A stretch of 64,000 bases of DNA from Aureisphaera galaxeae. GTDB lineage: Bacteria > Bacteroidota > Bacteroidia > Flavobacteriales > Flavobacteriaceae. The first letter of the stretch is position 1. The number at the start of each line of letters is the position of its first letter. The translations under genes were made by a program, and so were the position numbers. This document shows positions 36,272 through 44,812 of this stretch, one piece after another. The stretch lies in the NCBI RefSeq assembly GCF_028561275.1, contig NZ_JAQQTF010000004.1:868001-932000 (forward strand), given 5' to 3'. Below the pieces are notes generated by a model. That model had not been told where the DNA came from. It ran no database searches and was given only the letters and a program-made list of their open reading frames with translations.

Positions 36272-38491
36272 ATGAGCAAAAAGCCGCATAAATTTGGTAC
36301 ATTTTTAGGTGTTTACACACCCAGTATCCTCACCATTTTAGGACTGATTATGTACTTGCGGTTTGGCTGGGTCGTAGGAAATGTGGGCTATATGAAAACA
36401 GTCCTCATTGTTTTAATGGCCAGTTCCATTACCTTCATAACGGGCTTAAGCGCTTCGGCCATTGCTACAAACATTAAAGTAGGTGTGGGTGGTGAATACT
36501 ATATGATCTCCAGAAGCCTTGGTTTAGAACCCGGCGGAGCCATTGGGATTCCCTTGTATTTGTGCCGTACCCTGAGTGTAACTTTTTATTGCTATGGTCT
36601 TTCTGAAGCCATATTGGCATTATGGCCGGAAAGTCGAGATATGTTTCAAGGCTACTCTTTACAAGGCTTAACCATTCTATTCATTGTGCTCGTAACTGCC
36701 TTATCCGGGAAAAGTGCCAAACTGGTATTAAAATCACAAATCCCAATCATGATCATTGTAGGTGCCTCTATTCTGGCTTTGGTTATTGGTGTGCTAACCA
36801 AAGACCTACAAGCTCCAACAACTGCAGCCACCTATAGTACGGCGCCCAAAGGGTTTTGGTATGTATTTGCTGTTTTCTTCCCTGCAGTTACAGGTTTTAC
36901 AGCCGGAATTGGTCTAAGTGGGGATTTAAAGGACCCACAAAAATCCATTCCAAGAGGCACACTCGGCGCTGTGGTTTCAGGCGCATTGATTTACTTAATT
37001 GTTCCACTGTTATTGGCTATTACAGGAGCGCTTACGCTAGAGCAAATGGCCGATCCCGAAGCGGGTGTCACCATTTGGACTCGCTTGGCTGTATTCGGAC
37101 CTTGGATTATTTATCCAGCCGTTTGGGGTGCGGTGTTATCTTCCGCCTTTGGAAGTATTTTAGGAGGCCCAAGAATACTTCAAGCGTTGTCCATGGACGG
37201 ATTGGTGCCAAAATTCTTGGCAAAACTCTCACCCTCTGGCCAGCCCACCATCGCTACTTGGATTAGCGGGGCCATTGCTATAGGTGCCGTTTTTCTTGGT
37301 GGATTGAATACCATTGCCCAATATGTTTCTGTCCTCTTTTTAACTCTTTACGTAGCTGTGAATGTTAGTGCGGCGGTCGAACAACTCATTAAGGAACCCT
37401 CCTATCGACCCAAAATCCACGTACCTTGGTTTGTGTCACTATTGGGTGCTGCGGCAGCCATGTTAGTAATGTGGCTCATTAATCCCTTGGCTTTCATTTT
37501 CGCTTTGGGTCTTGAAGCCCTAATCTTTATTTATTTAATGAGTAAAAAGTTGGAACAACAATGGGGAGATGCCTCTACCGGAATATGGATGCACTTGAGT
37601 CGGTTTGCCTTGCTGCGATTGAATACCAAAAAAGTCCATACCCGTAACTGGCGTCCAATCATTATTCTTTTTGTTCGTGAATTAAAAGGACATATGCAAT
37701 TGGTGAAGTTTACGGAAATGCTTGGACAGAATAGCGGGTTATTGACGATCTCCAAACTGATCACCTTTAAAAATAGAGAAGAACTGGTGAGACGAAACGA
37801 GATCGCTTTCGAAATGCAGAAAGATCTAGCCGCCGAAGGCTTACAGGCGTTGACCGAGGTGAATGTCGTGAGCGATCTAAAACAAGGAATGTATCAAGTA
37901 GCAGCCTCGCATGGAATGGCGGGCGTTAAAACCAACACTGTTGTATTTGGATGGTCCCGAACCGAGGAGGGTAGAATACAAGAATTGCAAGTGATTCAAG
38001 AGCTCGCAAACTCAAGGAAGAATATTTTAATGGTGCATTGTAACAAGCCTTTTCCCAAACGACAGAAAAAGCGGATCGATATATGGTGGCGTGGTGAAGA
38101 CCGAAATGGGGATCTTATGTTGCTCCTCTCCTATTTAATAAGTTTAAATAGAAAATGGAAGAAGACGGTGATTAATATATTTTCGGTGGTTCATTCTGAT
38201 GCCGAAAAAAATCGCAGGGAACATCATATACTGTATTCTCTCAAGGAAGCTCGAATCCAAGCCAAAATTCATGTCCTTATTAAGGATAGTGAGGACATCG
38301 TAGGAATCCTTATTGGCAAAAGTGCCAAAGCCGATCTTGTTTTTTCGGGGTTGGCTCGCGGTAATAGTGATTTCGCTTCACGAATAGCAGTCCTAGAACG
38401 TATAGCGAACCACTTAAAAGTCGTTGTCTTTGTACAAAACAATGGGATGGAAACCGAAACCCCTGTCATTTTTAGTCCATCGAAAACATAG
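36272..38491 (+). CDS. SLC12-like amino acid/cation-chloride permease
   Basis: A 739-residue inner-membrane transporter of the APC superfamily. About twelve helices fill residues 10-420; the first carries GVYTPSILTILGLIMYLRFGWVVG, as in cation-chloride cotransporters and amino acid permeases, and the sixth carries FPAVTGFTAGIGLSGDLKDP. The C-terminal 300 residues form a soluble domain with universal-stress-like segments, resembling the regulatory tail of SLC12 proteins. The ATG at 36272 is preferred to the in-frame TTG at 36266. The substrate (amino acid or K/Na with chloride) cannot be told. Confidence 0.88.
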   Translation: MSKKPHKFGTFLGVYTPSILTILGLIMYLRFGWVVGNVGYMKTVLIVLMASSITFITGLSASAIATNIKVGVGGEYYMISRSLGLEPGGAIGIPLYLCRTLSVTFYCYGLSEAILALWPESRDMFQGYSLQGLTILFIVLVTALSGKSAKLVLKSQIPIMIIVGASILALVIGVLTKDLQAPTTAATYSTAPKGFWYVFAVFFPAVTGFTAGIGLSGDLKDPQKSIPRGTLGAVVSGALIYLIVPLLLAITGALTLEQMADPEAGVTIWTRLAVFGPWIIYPAVWGAVLSSAFGSILGGPRILQALSMDGLVPKFLAKLSPSGQPTIATWISGAIAIGAVFLGGLNTIAQYVSVLFLTLYVAVNVSAAVEQLIKEPSYRPKIHVPWFVSLLGAAAAMLVMWLINPLAFIFALGLEALIFIYLMSKKLEQQWGDASTGIWMHLSRFALLRLNTKKVHTRNWRPIIILFVRELKGHMQLVKFTEMLGQNSGLLTISKLITFKNREELVRRNEIAFEMQKDLAAEGLQALTEVNVVSDLKQGMYQVAASHGMAGVKTNTVVFGWSRTEEGRIQELQVIQELANSRKNILMVHCNKPFPKRQKKRIDIWWRGEDRNGDLMLLLSYLISLNRKWKKTVINIFSVVHSDAEKNRREHHILYSLKEARIQAKIHVLIKDSEDIVGILIGKSAKADLVFSGLARGNSDFASRIAVLERIANHLKVVVFVQNNGMETETPVIFSPSKT

Positions 38492-38583
38492 GTTTTATCT
38501 GCCCATAGGTTAAAAGGAATGTTAGAAGAGTGGCATTGATTGTATAAGGAAATAAATTTTCCATATAAATAAAGTGAGAATAT

Positions 38584-39639
38584 TTATGATTTATTCGCAA
38601 TTTGTAAAGTCCATTGAACAAACGGACCAAAGGAAACTTCATCTTTAATACCTTCAAAATTCTGAATTGGGATTCCTACACGAAATTGAGTTTTCGGTGT
38701 TATCTTAAAATCCAAAAAAGGCGTAATCACGTTTTTCCTAATTATTCCATCTTTTGCAAACTCCTTGTTTTCCTTGGCCTCCTGATACTCAAAAGAAGCT
38801 CCCAACAAAATTGCTGGTTTGAATAGGGCCGTAAGATAGTCTTTAGAATCCTCATAATTTTTGTTTAGCGAAATAATTTCATGAGCAATAGATAAAGACC
38901 CTCCTATGTAAAGTACCCTCTCTTGATCTCCCTTAGGGTTAGAAAACTTATCAGAAATATGCCCGGAAATACTTATGGCAGTTTCTGAAGAAAAAACATA
39001 TGTGAAATTGACAGAATAATTGTGACTTTCCACTTTGTTAGCATTATCGATTATGTTATCCATATCCAGATCCACTTCATCTCCCCCAATTATTTCAAAT
39101 AATGATATATTGTATGCCAATGTAAATTTATAACTGTTCTTCAATAGATCCTCATAGAATTTTGCATATTTCCTACTTTGTTTCTTATAAAAATTAGACT
39201 TAAAAGACTCATATTCATGATCCGCCTCTCCAGCATTTTTAGGTCTAAGAGAATTAAAAGAAATATTATTGAAAAGTCTATCAGCTTTTTTTCCAAAGGG
39301 AGATGAACTGTCATATCCAAAACCTAATCCAAAGGTAGTAATACCATTTTTTTGTACAATATTAATACGTGTTTCCTCTAAAAAACCTAAAGCTCCAGAA
39401 GAGTTAATAAGCTTTAATGGTGCAAAAACAATTTTTTGGATATTATTTTTCTCTGAAAACTGAATATTTGTTGATAAAAGCTCATAAGTGTTTAAATTGA
39501 TATCATTGAATATTACAGGTTCACTATTTGGACCAACTACAGAACTATAAATATTGCTTAGTTCAGGACGATCGAACTGCTGCCCAATTATTTGTTGAAA
39601 AAACAATAAGACAAAAATTAAAGTAATGATCTTATTCAT
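38584..39639 (-). CDS. Unrecognised exported protein, beta-barrel-like
   Basis: A 351-residue protein with a signal peptide (1-19) and a beta-rich, alternating hydrophobic pattern (TTFGLGFGYDSS, HNYSVNFTYVFSS, TQFRVGIPIQNF), which suggests an outer-membrane barrel. There is a charged, helical insertion (about 130-180). I do not recognise the family. It is last in a three-gene minus-strand operon of unknown proteins. The gene is A+T-rich compared with the SLC12-like gene next door. Confidence 0.6.
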   Translation of the reverse strand: MNKIITLIFVLLFFQQIIGQQFDRPELSNIYSSVVGPNSEPVIFNDINLNTYELLSTNIQFSEKNNIQKIVFAPLKLINSSGALGFLEETRINIVQKNGITTFGLGFGYDSSSPFGKKADRLFNNISFNSLRPKNAGEADHEYESFKSNFYKKQSRKYAKFYEDLLKNSYKFTLAYNISLFEIIGGDEVDLDMDNIIDNANKVESHNYSVNFTYVFSSETAISISGHISDKFSNPKGDQERVLYIGGSLSIAHEIISLNKNYEDSKDYLTALFKPAILLGASFEYQEAKENKEFAKDGIIRKNVITPFLDFKITPKTQFRVGIPIQNFEGIKDEVSFGPFVQWTLQIANKS

Positions 39640-39647
39640 AATTTTAG

Positions 39648-40082
39648 TTATTTAACATTGTATTTAATATTACCTTTTAATGGAGGCGTTCCTCTTTCTA
39701 TTTTTTGAGTGTCACCTATTTTTTTTGGAAGTACTTGAGTAGCTTTCTTCTGATTATTTTGGTAAATGACAGCTACAATATTCGGTACTGCTGTAACCCC
39801 AAGTATCTCAAATTTTATCTCCAAATCCTTATTAGGTTCAAATTCTCCTAATTGTATTACTAGATTCCCATTGGATGATTTAATGGCTTTACCATCAGAT
39901 AATAGATTTCGGGTCTTACCATCTACTTTAACATAAAGTTGGTAAAGGACTATTTTTCTTCGCTTTGTAAATGAGAACGACAGATATACAGACGAGGTAA
40001 TTAAGTTTTCATTTACTAAAAGATCTAAGGAAGTTTGATCAAAATTGTTTAAATCGAGGTTTCTAAATATGCTCTTTATCAT
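39648..40082 (-). CDS. Unrecognised beta-rich protein
   Basis: A 144-residue soluble protein without signal peptide or membrane segment, beta-sandwich-like in pattern (KIVLYQLYVKVDGK, NLVIQLGEFEPNKDLEIKFEI). The family is unknown to me. It is the middle gene of the operon 40787-38584, eight bases before the barrel-like gene. Confidence 0.55.
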   Translation of the reverse strand: MIKSIFRNLDLNNFDQTSLDLLVNENLITSSVYLSFSFTKRRKIVLYQLYVKVDGKTRNLLSDGKAIKSSNGNLVIQLGEFEPNKDLEIKFEILGVTAVPNIVAVIYQNNQKKATQVLPKKIGDTQKIERGTPPLKGNIKYNVK

Positions 40083-40115
40083 TTTAAGTTAATTTTTTTA
40101 GAATTTGTACTAGAA

Positions 40116-40787
40116 TTAATCCTCTTTGACATCAGTTGGAATACTATATTCGACACTATTTAAAGTGACTTTTAATATTGGAGGTATCCTCTTGCCTTTA
40201 TCAGACTGATTAGTCTTATTTTCAACAATGAATAAAATACAGTTTAACTCAAATTGGGTATTGCCGGATTCCTTCTTACCCAATTTTATATCTAAAGCAT
40301 TGTACTTTTCTTTCCAAGTATCTTTGTTTTCAGCAATTGCCTTTTGAATCACCAAAGCTGAAACACTTTTGAGCTTTTCATCTAAAGCTTTGTCCTGGAA
40401 TACATCTTTGGCAATTTTACTTCCTTGCTCAGTAGCTTTAATACCAAAATAGAATGATGAAATTGCAGTTACCAATACACCAATAATGGCCAGTACGTTT
40501 TCTGCCATATCCTTTTGTTCAGTTTTCATATTGTTAAAAAAGAAAAGAGAGAGTAGAACAAATAGAATAACAATTGATAAGGCCATCGTAGCCCTTATGG
40601 ATCCAGCAGGCAAGCCGAGGGGATGTGGATCATTGTTGTTGCTTCTTTTACCCGAATAAATGGCGAATCCTATTACAGCAAAACCAATTATAATGATGCT
40701 AGATAGTATCCAGGAATTTAAGGAGTTAGTGTTTGGTGTTATACTTTTTATTTGACTATAAAGTCCAATAATTAAATATGTTTTCAT
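40116..40787 (-). CDS. Membrane protein with GLPxGSxRA motif
   Basis: A 223-residue protein with three predicted transmembrane helices (about residues 28-47, 68-88, 98-117) and a soluble C-terminal half. Between helices 1 and 2 is HPLGLPAGSIRATMAL, a phrase I have seen in diverse uncharacterised membrane proteins. The C-terminus is helical and then beta-rich, and may be cytoplasmic. First gene of the unknown operon; 33 bases separate it from the next. Confidence 0.55.
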   Translation of the reverse strand: MKTYLIIGLYSQIKSITPNTNSLNSWILSSIIIIGFAVIGFAIYSGKRSNNNDPHPLGLPAGSIRATMALSIVILFVLLSLFFFNNMKTEQKDMAENVLAIIGVLVTAISSFYFGIKATEQGSKIAKDVFQDKALDEKLKSVSALVIQKAIAENKDTWKEKYNALDIKLGKKESGNTQFELNCILFIVENKTNQSDKGKRIPPILKVTLNSVEYSIPTDVKED

Positions 40788-40955
40788 GATAAAATTATTT
40801 CCAATTATTACATATGGTTATTGATTTCAAAGTTGAATCAGTCCAATGATTATTTAAATAGGGAACGTCCTAAAGCTTAAAGAAGAAAATCCTTGAGACG
40901 AGCAAGAAAAGACCTAATTATCTGTTTATTAATATTTTAAAATCTTTTTAAAGGT

Positions 40956-40963
40956 TAGGTTTG
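40956..40963 (+). promoter_or_regulatory. Bacteroidota -7 element (TAnnTTTG)
   Basis: TAGGTTTG is an exact match to the TAnnTTTG consensus, 31 bases before the ATG at 40994. It lies across the TTG at 40961, which argues against that codon as start. No clear -33 TTG element is seen. Confidence 0.55.
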
Positions 40964-40993
40964 GCTATTATTAATCTTAAAAATTTTTATATT

Positions 40994-41518
40994 ATGTCAA
41001 AAGTTGAATTTGGAAGACCAATTAATTTGGTAACCGCTGAAGCGTTACTTAAAAGATATAATGATCTTTCTGAAGCGGTGGAACGAAGACCATTAGGAAC
41101 GGACCCTGGTGGTAGAGATGAGTTTATTAAAAACAAGAAAAATGCTTTCATATTTTCGAAGAAGTCTATGTTAGATTTGATAGTCACAAAAGAAGCTGAT
41201 TATGTCTTAGTTGCTCTTGGTGCTCATACTACGAACGAAGGGGGTGGTAAAATAAAAGAAGGGGAATTCACCGTAATGACCATTGGCTATGTGAAAGATG
41301 ACACTTGGAAAGGACAAGGGGTTAAATTAAAAATTATAAGTGACTTAGATCCGGGATATCAATATCCTCCAAAACAGGTTGTTGACGATCTTAACTATGT
41401 TCAAGTCAGCGAACTTATTCAATCTGAAGGTAAAATGAATATAATGGTGCCACCGCCACCCAATAATATTCATGACAATGCGGGAGTTGAATTAATGAAA
41501 GAACTAATAATGCTATAA
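40994..41518 (+). CDS. Unrecognised cytoplasmic protein
   Basis: A 174-residue protein without a signal peptide. Residues 10-60 are helical and charged; about 65-125 is a beta-rich core (YVLVALGAHTTNEGG, FTVMTIGYVKDD), followed by a proline-rich MVPPPPNN segment. I do not recognise it. The ATG at 40994 is preferred because the TTG upstream overlaps a -7 promoter element. It precedes a membrane protein, histidine kinase and LuxR-type regulator, so it may belong to that signalling operon, and it is divergent from the unknown three-gene operon. Confidence 0.6.
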   Translation: MSKVEFGRPINLVTAEALLKRYNDLSEAVERRPLGTDPGGRDEFIKNKKNAFIFSKKSMLDLIVTKEADYVLVALGAHTTNEGGGKIKEGEFTVMTIGYVKDDTWKGQGVKLKIISDLDPGYQYPPKQVVDDLNYVQVSELIQSEGKMNIMVPPPPNNIHDNAGVELMKELIML

Positions 41519-41607
41519 TTCTATTCAATATTCAAAACTCATTTAATCAAATATCCATCTGGAGCTGCATAGTTCCGCTTATTGTCGGGCTTATTTACCT
41601 AAATAAG

Positions 41608-42207
41608 TTGGACAAAAGCTCCCGATGGATATTTTTATTGATCATTGCTTCCTGTATTGCCCAAATTACCCGTGCCGTTGTTGGCAAAGGGAACCCACTA
41701 CTCCCCTACTTTTATAATACCCATATTTGTTTAGAGCTTTGTTTTCTTTTTATGTTTTTCAATAACATCATTAAGACAAAAATCTACAAAACCATTTTAC
41801 ATATATCCTTAGGGATAGGTGTTGCCCTTGGACTATTATTTATTGGGTCCGATGGGTTTGGGAATCGCTTTCTCCACGAATGGGTCTGCTTTAATAATAT
41901 ACTTTTTACCGCATGGATTCTATTGTATATCTACGAGTTGTACCAAAGGGATCTTGGTAATCGGAGACTATTAAACTCAAATTCCATTTTTGTAATAGGG
42001 TTATTTTTCTATACTACCTGTACCATTTTTGTATATGCCCTTTGGGGCTTTATCACAAATCAGCAGGAAATCTACCCCAAATTGTCAGGTATTTGGCATA
42101 TACACCATGTTTTCAATATTGCAAAGTTTCTACTAATTGCATTTGGTTTTATCTTTATTGGTAGAGGAGACATTAAATTAACGACGGAGGTATCCTATGA
42201 ACAATGA
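41608..42207 (+). CDS. Polytopic membrane protein of a signalling operon, start uncertain
   Basis: From TTG at 41608 the protein has 199 residues and about six helices. The same frame stays open back to 41491 and the residues just upstream form a good membrane helix (SIWSCIVPLIVGLIYL), but no ATG, GTG or TTG is present there. The true start may therefore be a rare ATT (for example 41530). It overlaps the histidine kinase gene by 11 bases, so it is probably the membrane sensor partner of that kinase. Confidence 0.65.
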   Translation: MDKSSRWIFLLIIASCIAQITRAVVGKGNPLLPYFYNTHICLELCFLFMFFNNIIKTKIYKTILHISLGIGVALGLLFIGSDGFGNRFLHEWVCFNNILFTAWILLYIYELYQRDLGNRRLLNSNSIFVIGLFFYTTCTIFVYALWGFITNQQEIYPKLSGIWHIHHVFNIAKFLLIAFGFIFIGRGDIKLTTEVSYEQ

Positions 42208-42985
42208 AAATAATACAGACTTCATCATAGCCATAATAGCAGGCTCTCTCCTTCTGTTTGTGTTAAGCACTTTTATCGTTGCCTTTACTACATTGTACTT
42301 TAAAAGGCGTAGGGAATACAAACGGGAACGGGAATTACTTCAGTCCGAATTTAAATCCACCCTCTTTAAATCCCAACTCGAAATAAAAGAGCAAACCATG
42401 CAGTTCCTGTCTGAAGAATTGCATGACAATATTGGCCAAATTGCCAGTGTTATAAAAATCTACCTTAGTACACTAAATCTTGATAAAAAAGAAGAAGCGG
42501 AAGATAAAATTGAAGAATCTTCCAAGCTCATAAAGCAACTACTAAAAGACCTTAAACTATTATCGCTAAGTCTTAACAGCCAACACGTTACCCAATATGG
42601 GTTATTAGAAGGATTGAAGCTGGAAGCAGAGCGACTGAATAAAATAGACAACTTTGAAGCCAACCTTCAAGTTAGTGGTAAGCAGTTGAATTTAGACCCC
42701 GATAAAGCTACCATCCTATATCGGATGTCCCAGGAAATTATCAATAATACCCTAAAACATAGCAATGCTAAAGTATTGCAAATGAATATATCGATACAAG
42801 AAAAATTCCTTACATTAGTATTTAATGACGACGGTATTGGATTCAATTTGAGGGAGAAATTGGACGAAACCGGTTCCGGCTTAAAGAATTTGCACCATCG
42901 TGCAGAACTTATAGGAGCCAATCTTCAGATTATTACCTCTCCAAAACAACAGGGTACAGCTGTTATCATTACGTTGCAACTTTAA
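42197..42985 (+). CDS. NarL-type sensor histidine kinase
   Basis: A 262-residue kinase with one N-terminal transmembrane helix (about 10-32), a dimerisation and phosphotransfer region with histidine in SEELHDNIGQIASV (about 72-85), an N box QEIINNTLKHS and glycine motifs DDGIGF and GSGLKNL. It has no input domain of its own, so sensing is likely done by the six-helix protein whose gene it overlaps. The cognate LuxR-type regulator follows after two bases. Confidence 0.9.
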   Translation: MNNENNTDFIIAIIAGSLLLFVLSTFIVAFTTLYFKRRREYKRERELLQSEFKSTLFKSQLEIKEQTMQFLSEELHDNIGQIASVIKIYLSTLNLDKKEEAEDKIEESSKLIKQLLKDLKLLSLSLNSQHVTQYGLLEGLKLEAERLNKIDNFEANLQVSGKQLNLDPDKATILYRMSQEIINNTLKHSNAKVLQMNISIQEKFLTLVFNDDGIGFNLREKLDETGSGLKNLHHRAELIGANLQIITSPKQQGTAVIITLQL

Positions 42986-42987
42986 TT

Positions 42988-43662
42988 ATGTCTGTTACTA
43001 AGGTCGATTCAATCAAACTGGGGCTGGTTGATGATCACAATCTTTTCCGCAAAGGGCTCATGAGTCTTATCCATGGGCTCAATGGTAACTATTCTATTTT
43101 ATTCGACGCTGTTAGCGGGGAAGATCTACAGCAAAGAATAAACCCTGCCATACTTCCCGATATTGTGCTACTCGATATCAATATGCCGGGAATGGACGGT
43201 TTCCAAACGGTTAAATGGTTGCACAGTACCTACCCTTCTGTAAAAGTACTTGTAGTAAGTATGATAGGCCGTGAACGAACCATGATACAAATGCTTCGTT
43301 TGGGTGTAAAAGGATATTTAAGCAAGGATGTAGAGCTAAAAGAACTTGGGGAGGCGTTGACAGCTATCCACGAAAAAGGCTTCTACTACACCGATTTCAT
43401 TACCGGTAAATTGGTGCATTCCTTTCAATACGGTATTCCGGAAATGGACTCTTACCTGCAGTTTCATGAACTCAAAGAGCGGGAACAGGTTTTCATCAAA
43501 CATGCCTGTAGCGAATTGACCTATAAAGAGATTGCCGATATCATGTGTGTAAGTGAAAAGTCTGTCGATGGTTATCGCAACTCCGTTTTTGAAAAGCTAG
43601 GCACCAAAAGCCGCGTGGGTCTTGTCATCTACGCTATTAAAAGAGGCTGGGTGGATATTTAA
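42988..43662 (+). CDS. LuxR/NarL-family response regulator
   Basis: A 224-residue regulator: receiver domain (GLVDDHNLFR, phospho-acceptor in VLLDINMPGMDG, K in GYLSKDV) and a C-terminal LuxR-type HTH (about 160-220; LTYKEIADIMCVSEKSVDGYRNSVFEKL). It forms a two-component system with the kinase just upstream. Targets are unknown; the divergent operon of unknown proteins at 38584-40787 is the nearest candidate. Confidence 0.93.
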   Translation: MSVTKVDSIKLGLVDDHNLFRKGLMSLIHGLNGNYSILFDAVSGEDLQQRINPAILPDIVLLDINMPGMDGFQTVKWLHSTYPSVKVLVVSMIGRERTMIQMLRLGVKGYLSKDVELKELGEALTAIHEKGFYYTDFITGKLVHSFQYGIPEMDSYLQFHELKEREQVFIKHACSELTYKEIADIMCVSEKSVDGYRNSVFEKLGTKSRVGLVIYAIKRGWVDI

Positions 43663-43697
43663 TATCTATTTCCGAACCACTTCTCTTCCTCACTTTA

Positions 43698-44012
43698 TCA
43701 CACCTTCGCCAACCATTTCAGTAAATATTCTGTTTGAATAGGATCTATTAAGATAATCGGTTCCGAGTACAACAAAGGCGTTCGTTCTGCATACTTTTCG
43801 CGGAGTTTATGATTGATTTTCCGAAATAATAAGGATTTAGAAATCGCCTTTAAATGGTATACTCCCGTATCAGTGATCTTATCTCCTTCATTGATTTTAT
43901 AGATTGCTTCCCCACTAATCAACGCATTGGCGATTAAGTGTTCATCCAACAGAAAATCAGCGACTTCCTGTAGTAATTCTCGGTCTTCGGAAACAACTTG
44001 TAGTGACATCAT
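43698..44012 (-). CDS. CutA-like protein
   Basis: A 104-residue protein (start ATG 44012, MMSLQVVSED; the ATG at 44060 would add an unlikely extension). Length and layout resemble CutA1: a helix with LLDEHLIANALISGEAIYKI, and a C-terminal strand-helix ending PIILIDPIQTEYLLKWLAKV. CutA proteins form trimers and are linked to divalent-cation tolerance. The resemblance is distant and the assignment tentative. It is divergent from the TetR gene. Confidence 0.5.
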   Translation of the reverse strand: MMSLQVVSEDRELLQEVADFLLDEHLIANALISGEAIYKINEGDKITDTGVYHLKAISKSLLFRKINHKLREKYAERTPLLYSEPIILIDPIQTEYLLKWLAKV

Positions 44013-44104
44013 AGTGTAAGGTTTTGTTGATTCAAAATTATCGAATCGACACCCATACACTCATAAAAATTAGTTAAACTTTTATATATTGATAGTATTA
44101 CTAT

Positions 44105-44112
44105 TAAATTTG
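44105..44112 (+). promoter_or_regulatory. Bacteroidota -7 element before the export operon
   Basis: TAAATTTG matches TAnnTTTG exactly, 20 bases before the TetR start at 44132. A -33 element is not obvious. Confidence 0.5.
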
Positions 44113-44131
44113 TTTTCAAATCAACTAAACA

Positions 44132-44800
44132 ATGGACAGATTAGGAATTCAGATTACCATTAACCCACTACTCTACTCAAAGGATCCTGAGTCTTCAGAG
44201 TTAGGTCGTAGAATTGTTTCCAAAAGCATCGAAATGATGGCCGAAATGGGCTTCGAGACTTTCACATTCAAGAAACTAGGAGTCGCTATCGGTTCCAACG
44301 AAAGTTCCATTTATCGCTATTTCGACAGCAAGCACACCCTCCTTATCTATCTTGTAAATTGGTATTGGAGCTGGATGGAGTATCATCTCGTTTTTATGAC
44401 GCATAGCATGACAAGCCCTGTGGAAAAACTCCGTACGGCCATAGAAATGCTTACCAAGAGGGTTACTCAGGATCAAAAGTTTTCCTATATCGACGAGGTC
44501 CTCCTATATAAGATCATCATAGCCGAATCGAGCAAGGCCTACCTTACCAAAGATGTGGATGCTGAGAATGAAAAAGGCTTCTATAAAACCTACAAACGAG
44601 TTGTGCAGCGTGTGAGCGAAATGGTATTGGAGATAAACCCTTCTTTCGAGTTTCCACATATGCTTATATCTACCGTAATCGAAGGTTCCCATCACCAGCG
44701 ATATTTCTCCGAACACCTCCCCTCACTTACCGATTTTGAAGAAGGGAAAAACAATGTAGTTCGATTCTACACGGACTTGGTTTTTAAAACAATCTCATAA
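44132..44800 (+). CDS. TetR/AcrR-family regulator
   Basis: A 222-residue protein with an N-terminal TetR HTH (about 28-75; EMGFETFTFKKLGVAIGSNESSIYRYFDSKHTLL split over helices 2-4) and a helical ligand-binding part. First gene of an operon with an ABC protein, an HlyD-type adaptor and a TolC-type channel, so it probably represses that export system until a ligand binds. Confidence 0.9.
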   Translation: MDRLGIQITINPLLYSKDPESSELGRRIVSKSIEMMAEMGFETFTFKKLGVAIGSNESSIYRYFDSKHTLLIYLVNWYWSWMEYHLVFMTHSMTSPVEKLRTAIEMLTKRVTQDQKFSYIDEVLLYKIIIAESSKAYLTKDVDAENEKGFYKTYKRVVQRVSEMVLEINPSFEFPHMLISTVIEGSHHQRYFSEHLPSLTDFEEGKNNVVRFYTDLVFKTIS

Positions 44801-44812
44801 CAAATACTGGCT

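Noticed and set aside
36272-38491. Overlapping opposite-strand and other-frame open stretches within long genes
   Set aside because: These lack family similarity and lie inside genes with clear domains, as in many other places of the window.
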